Part shown: positions 5,926-6,411 of the stretch, piece after piece
How the letters are laid out: every line of letters begins with the position of its first letter
Position numbering within the stretch: the first letter of the stretch is position 1
DNA from: Mageeibacillus sp. UBA1243
Lineage (GTDB): Bacteria > Bacillota > Clostridia > UBA1212
Assembly: GCA_002308595.1 (NCBI GenBank)
Contig: DBWH01000050.1
Location: 1 to 6,411, forward strand
Length of the DNA: 6,411 bases
Direction: 5' to 3'
Position numbers and translations under genes: made by a program
The notes under the pieces: generated by a model
What the model was told of the DNA's origin: nothing
Database searches by the model: none
What the model saw: the letters and a program-made list of their open reading frames with translations, nothing else

Positions 5926-6411
5926 TTAAATAGCGACTTCAAACTTCGGGATCTTGTCGCCGTGGACGTAGTTTTCAACCTTAAAGCTGTCAGGGGTGAA
6001 GCTGTAGAAATCCTTAATTGACGGGTCGAGGGTGACCTTCGGCGAGTCGTATACAGGCCTCTTGATGAGCTCCTCGATGATCGGAATGTGCCTGTCGTAG
6101 ATGTGGCAGTCCGCGATTACGTGGACAAACTCGCCGGGCTCAAGACCGGTTGCCTGCGCGATCATCATGACGAGGGCAGCGTACTGCGCGACGTTCCAGC
6201 CATTGGCGGCAAGCATATCCTGCGACCTCTGATTTAAAATGGCGCAGAGCTTTCCGTCAGTAACGTTAAACGTCATACTGTAGGCGCATGGGTAAAGAGC
6301 CATCTCCGAAAGATCAGCGAAGTTGTAGAGGTTCGTCATGATTCTTCTGCTGGAAGGCGTGTTTTTGAGGTCGTAGAGCACCTTGTCGATCATGTCAAAA
6401 TCGCCCTCTTT
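5926..6411 (-). CDS. thyA: Thymidylate synthase, C-terminal part (5' end outside window)
   Basis: ThyA methylates dUMP to dTMP using methylene-tetrahydrofolate and releases dihydrofolate, the substrate of FolA. The frame stays open to the right edge (six more in-frame codons before the ATG at 6391-6393), so that ATG is internal. Counting from it, SRRIM is at 15-19, LYPCAYSM at 33-40 with the nucleophile Cys36, NQRSQD at 54-59, the WN pair with Asn67, and ADCHIYDRH at 94-102. Spacing agrees exactly with E. coli ThyA: Cys to Arg 20, to Asp 23, to Asn 31, to His 61 and Tyr 63 residues, matching Cys146, Arg166, Asp169, Asn177, His207 and Tyr209. The C-terminal tail is 119 residues after the Cys, as in E. 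coli (118), and ends in VAI. About 161 residues are visible, so roughly the first 100 or more are missing. It is the upstream member of the thyA-malQ-folA-thioesterase set. This is classical ThyA, not the flavin-dependent ThyX. Confidence 0.95.
   Translation of the reverse strand, partial: KEGDFDMIDKVLYDLKNTPSSRRIMTNLYNFADLSEMALYPCAYSMTFNVTDGKLCAILNQRSQDMLAANGWNVAQYAALVMMIAQATGLEPGEFVHVIADCHIYDRHIPIIEELIKRPVYDSPKVTLDPSIKDFYSFTPDSFKVENYVHGDKIPKFEVAI

Noticed and set aside
5916..5935. AAAACGCTT with a following AGCG, resembling part of the region upstream of galM (2136-2153)
   Set aside because: The match is short, the spacing differs (7 versus 5 bases), and here the AGCG half is coding sequence of the thyA end. 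Shared regulation is not supported.
6391..6393. ATG at 6391-6393 (minus strand) as the start of thyA
   Set aside because: The catalytic Cys would then be residue 36 rather than about 146, and the frame continues in-frame to the right edge without a stop.

Overview
The window looks like ordinary chromosomal housekeeping DNA from a Firmicute, most likely a gut-type Clostridium relative (Oscillospiraceae or Lachnospiraceae-like). Three things point there. The thymidylate synthase carries the YPCAYSMTFNV and LNQRSQD wording I associate with Clostridia. The dihydrofolate reductase has a loop of the LLxSI type in place of the usual LPWHLP. Ribosome binding sites are strong AGGAG or GGGGG types. Base composition is mixed, close to half GC by eye, and TGG is the tryptophan codon, so the standard code applies. 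The taxon is an inference from remembered family wording, not from a search.

Plus strand, left half: the C-terminal part of tldD (1-667, start outside the window) is followed after 24 bases by a complete tldE/pmbA-type gene (692-2053). Together they should form the TldD/TldE metallopeptidase. A 169-base intergenic region (2054-2222) contains a perfect 16-base palindrome, TGTTCCACGTGGAACA, at 2119-2134. It matches the ParB/Spo0J centromere site parS apart from one symmetric base-pair change, and it is the most notable element here. Several smaller inverted repeats sit beside it. Next comes galM (2223-3314, aldose 1-epimerase), closed by a GC-rich hairpin and T-run at 3333-3361.

Minus strand, right half, transcribed right to left and converging on galM: thyA (5926-6411, 5' end outside the window), malQ (4357-5880), folA (3802-4338) and a hotdog-fold acyl-CoA thioesterase (3366-3827). 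The gaps are 45, 18 and -26 bases, so this looks like one operon. ThyA makes dTMP and releases dihydrofolate, which FolA reduces back to tetrahydrofolate, so these two are a functional pair. MalQ (maltodextrin/glycogen transglycosylation) is a metabolic outsider placed between them, and the thioesterase is translationally overlapped with folA.

I see no mobile element, CRISPR array, tRNA, rRNA, phage gene or riboswitch. There is no gene-free stretch longer than 300 bases. I found no new multi-gene system. The candidates worth checking are the parS-like site, the thyA-malQ-folA order and the divergent folate-site loop of FolA.
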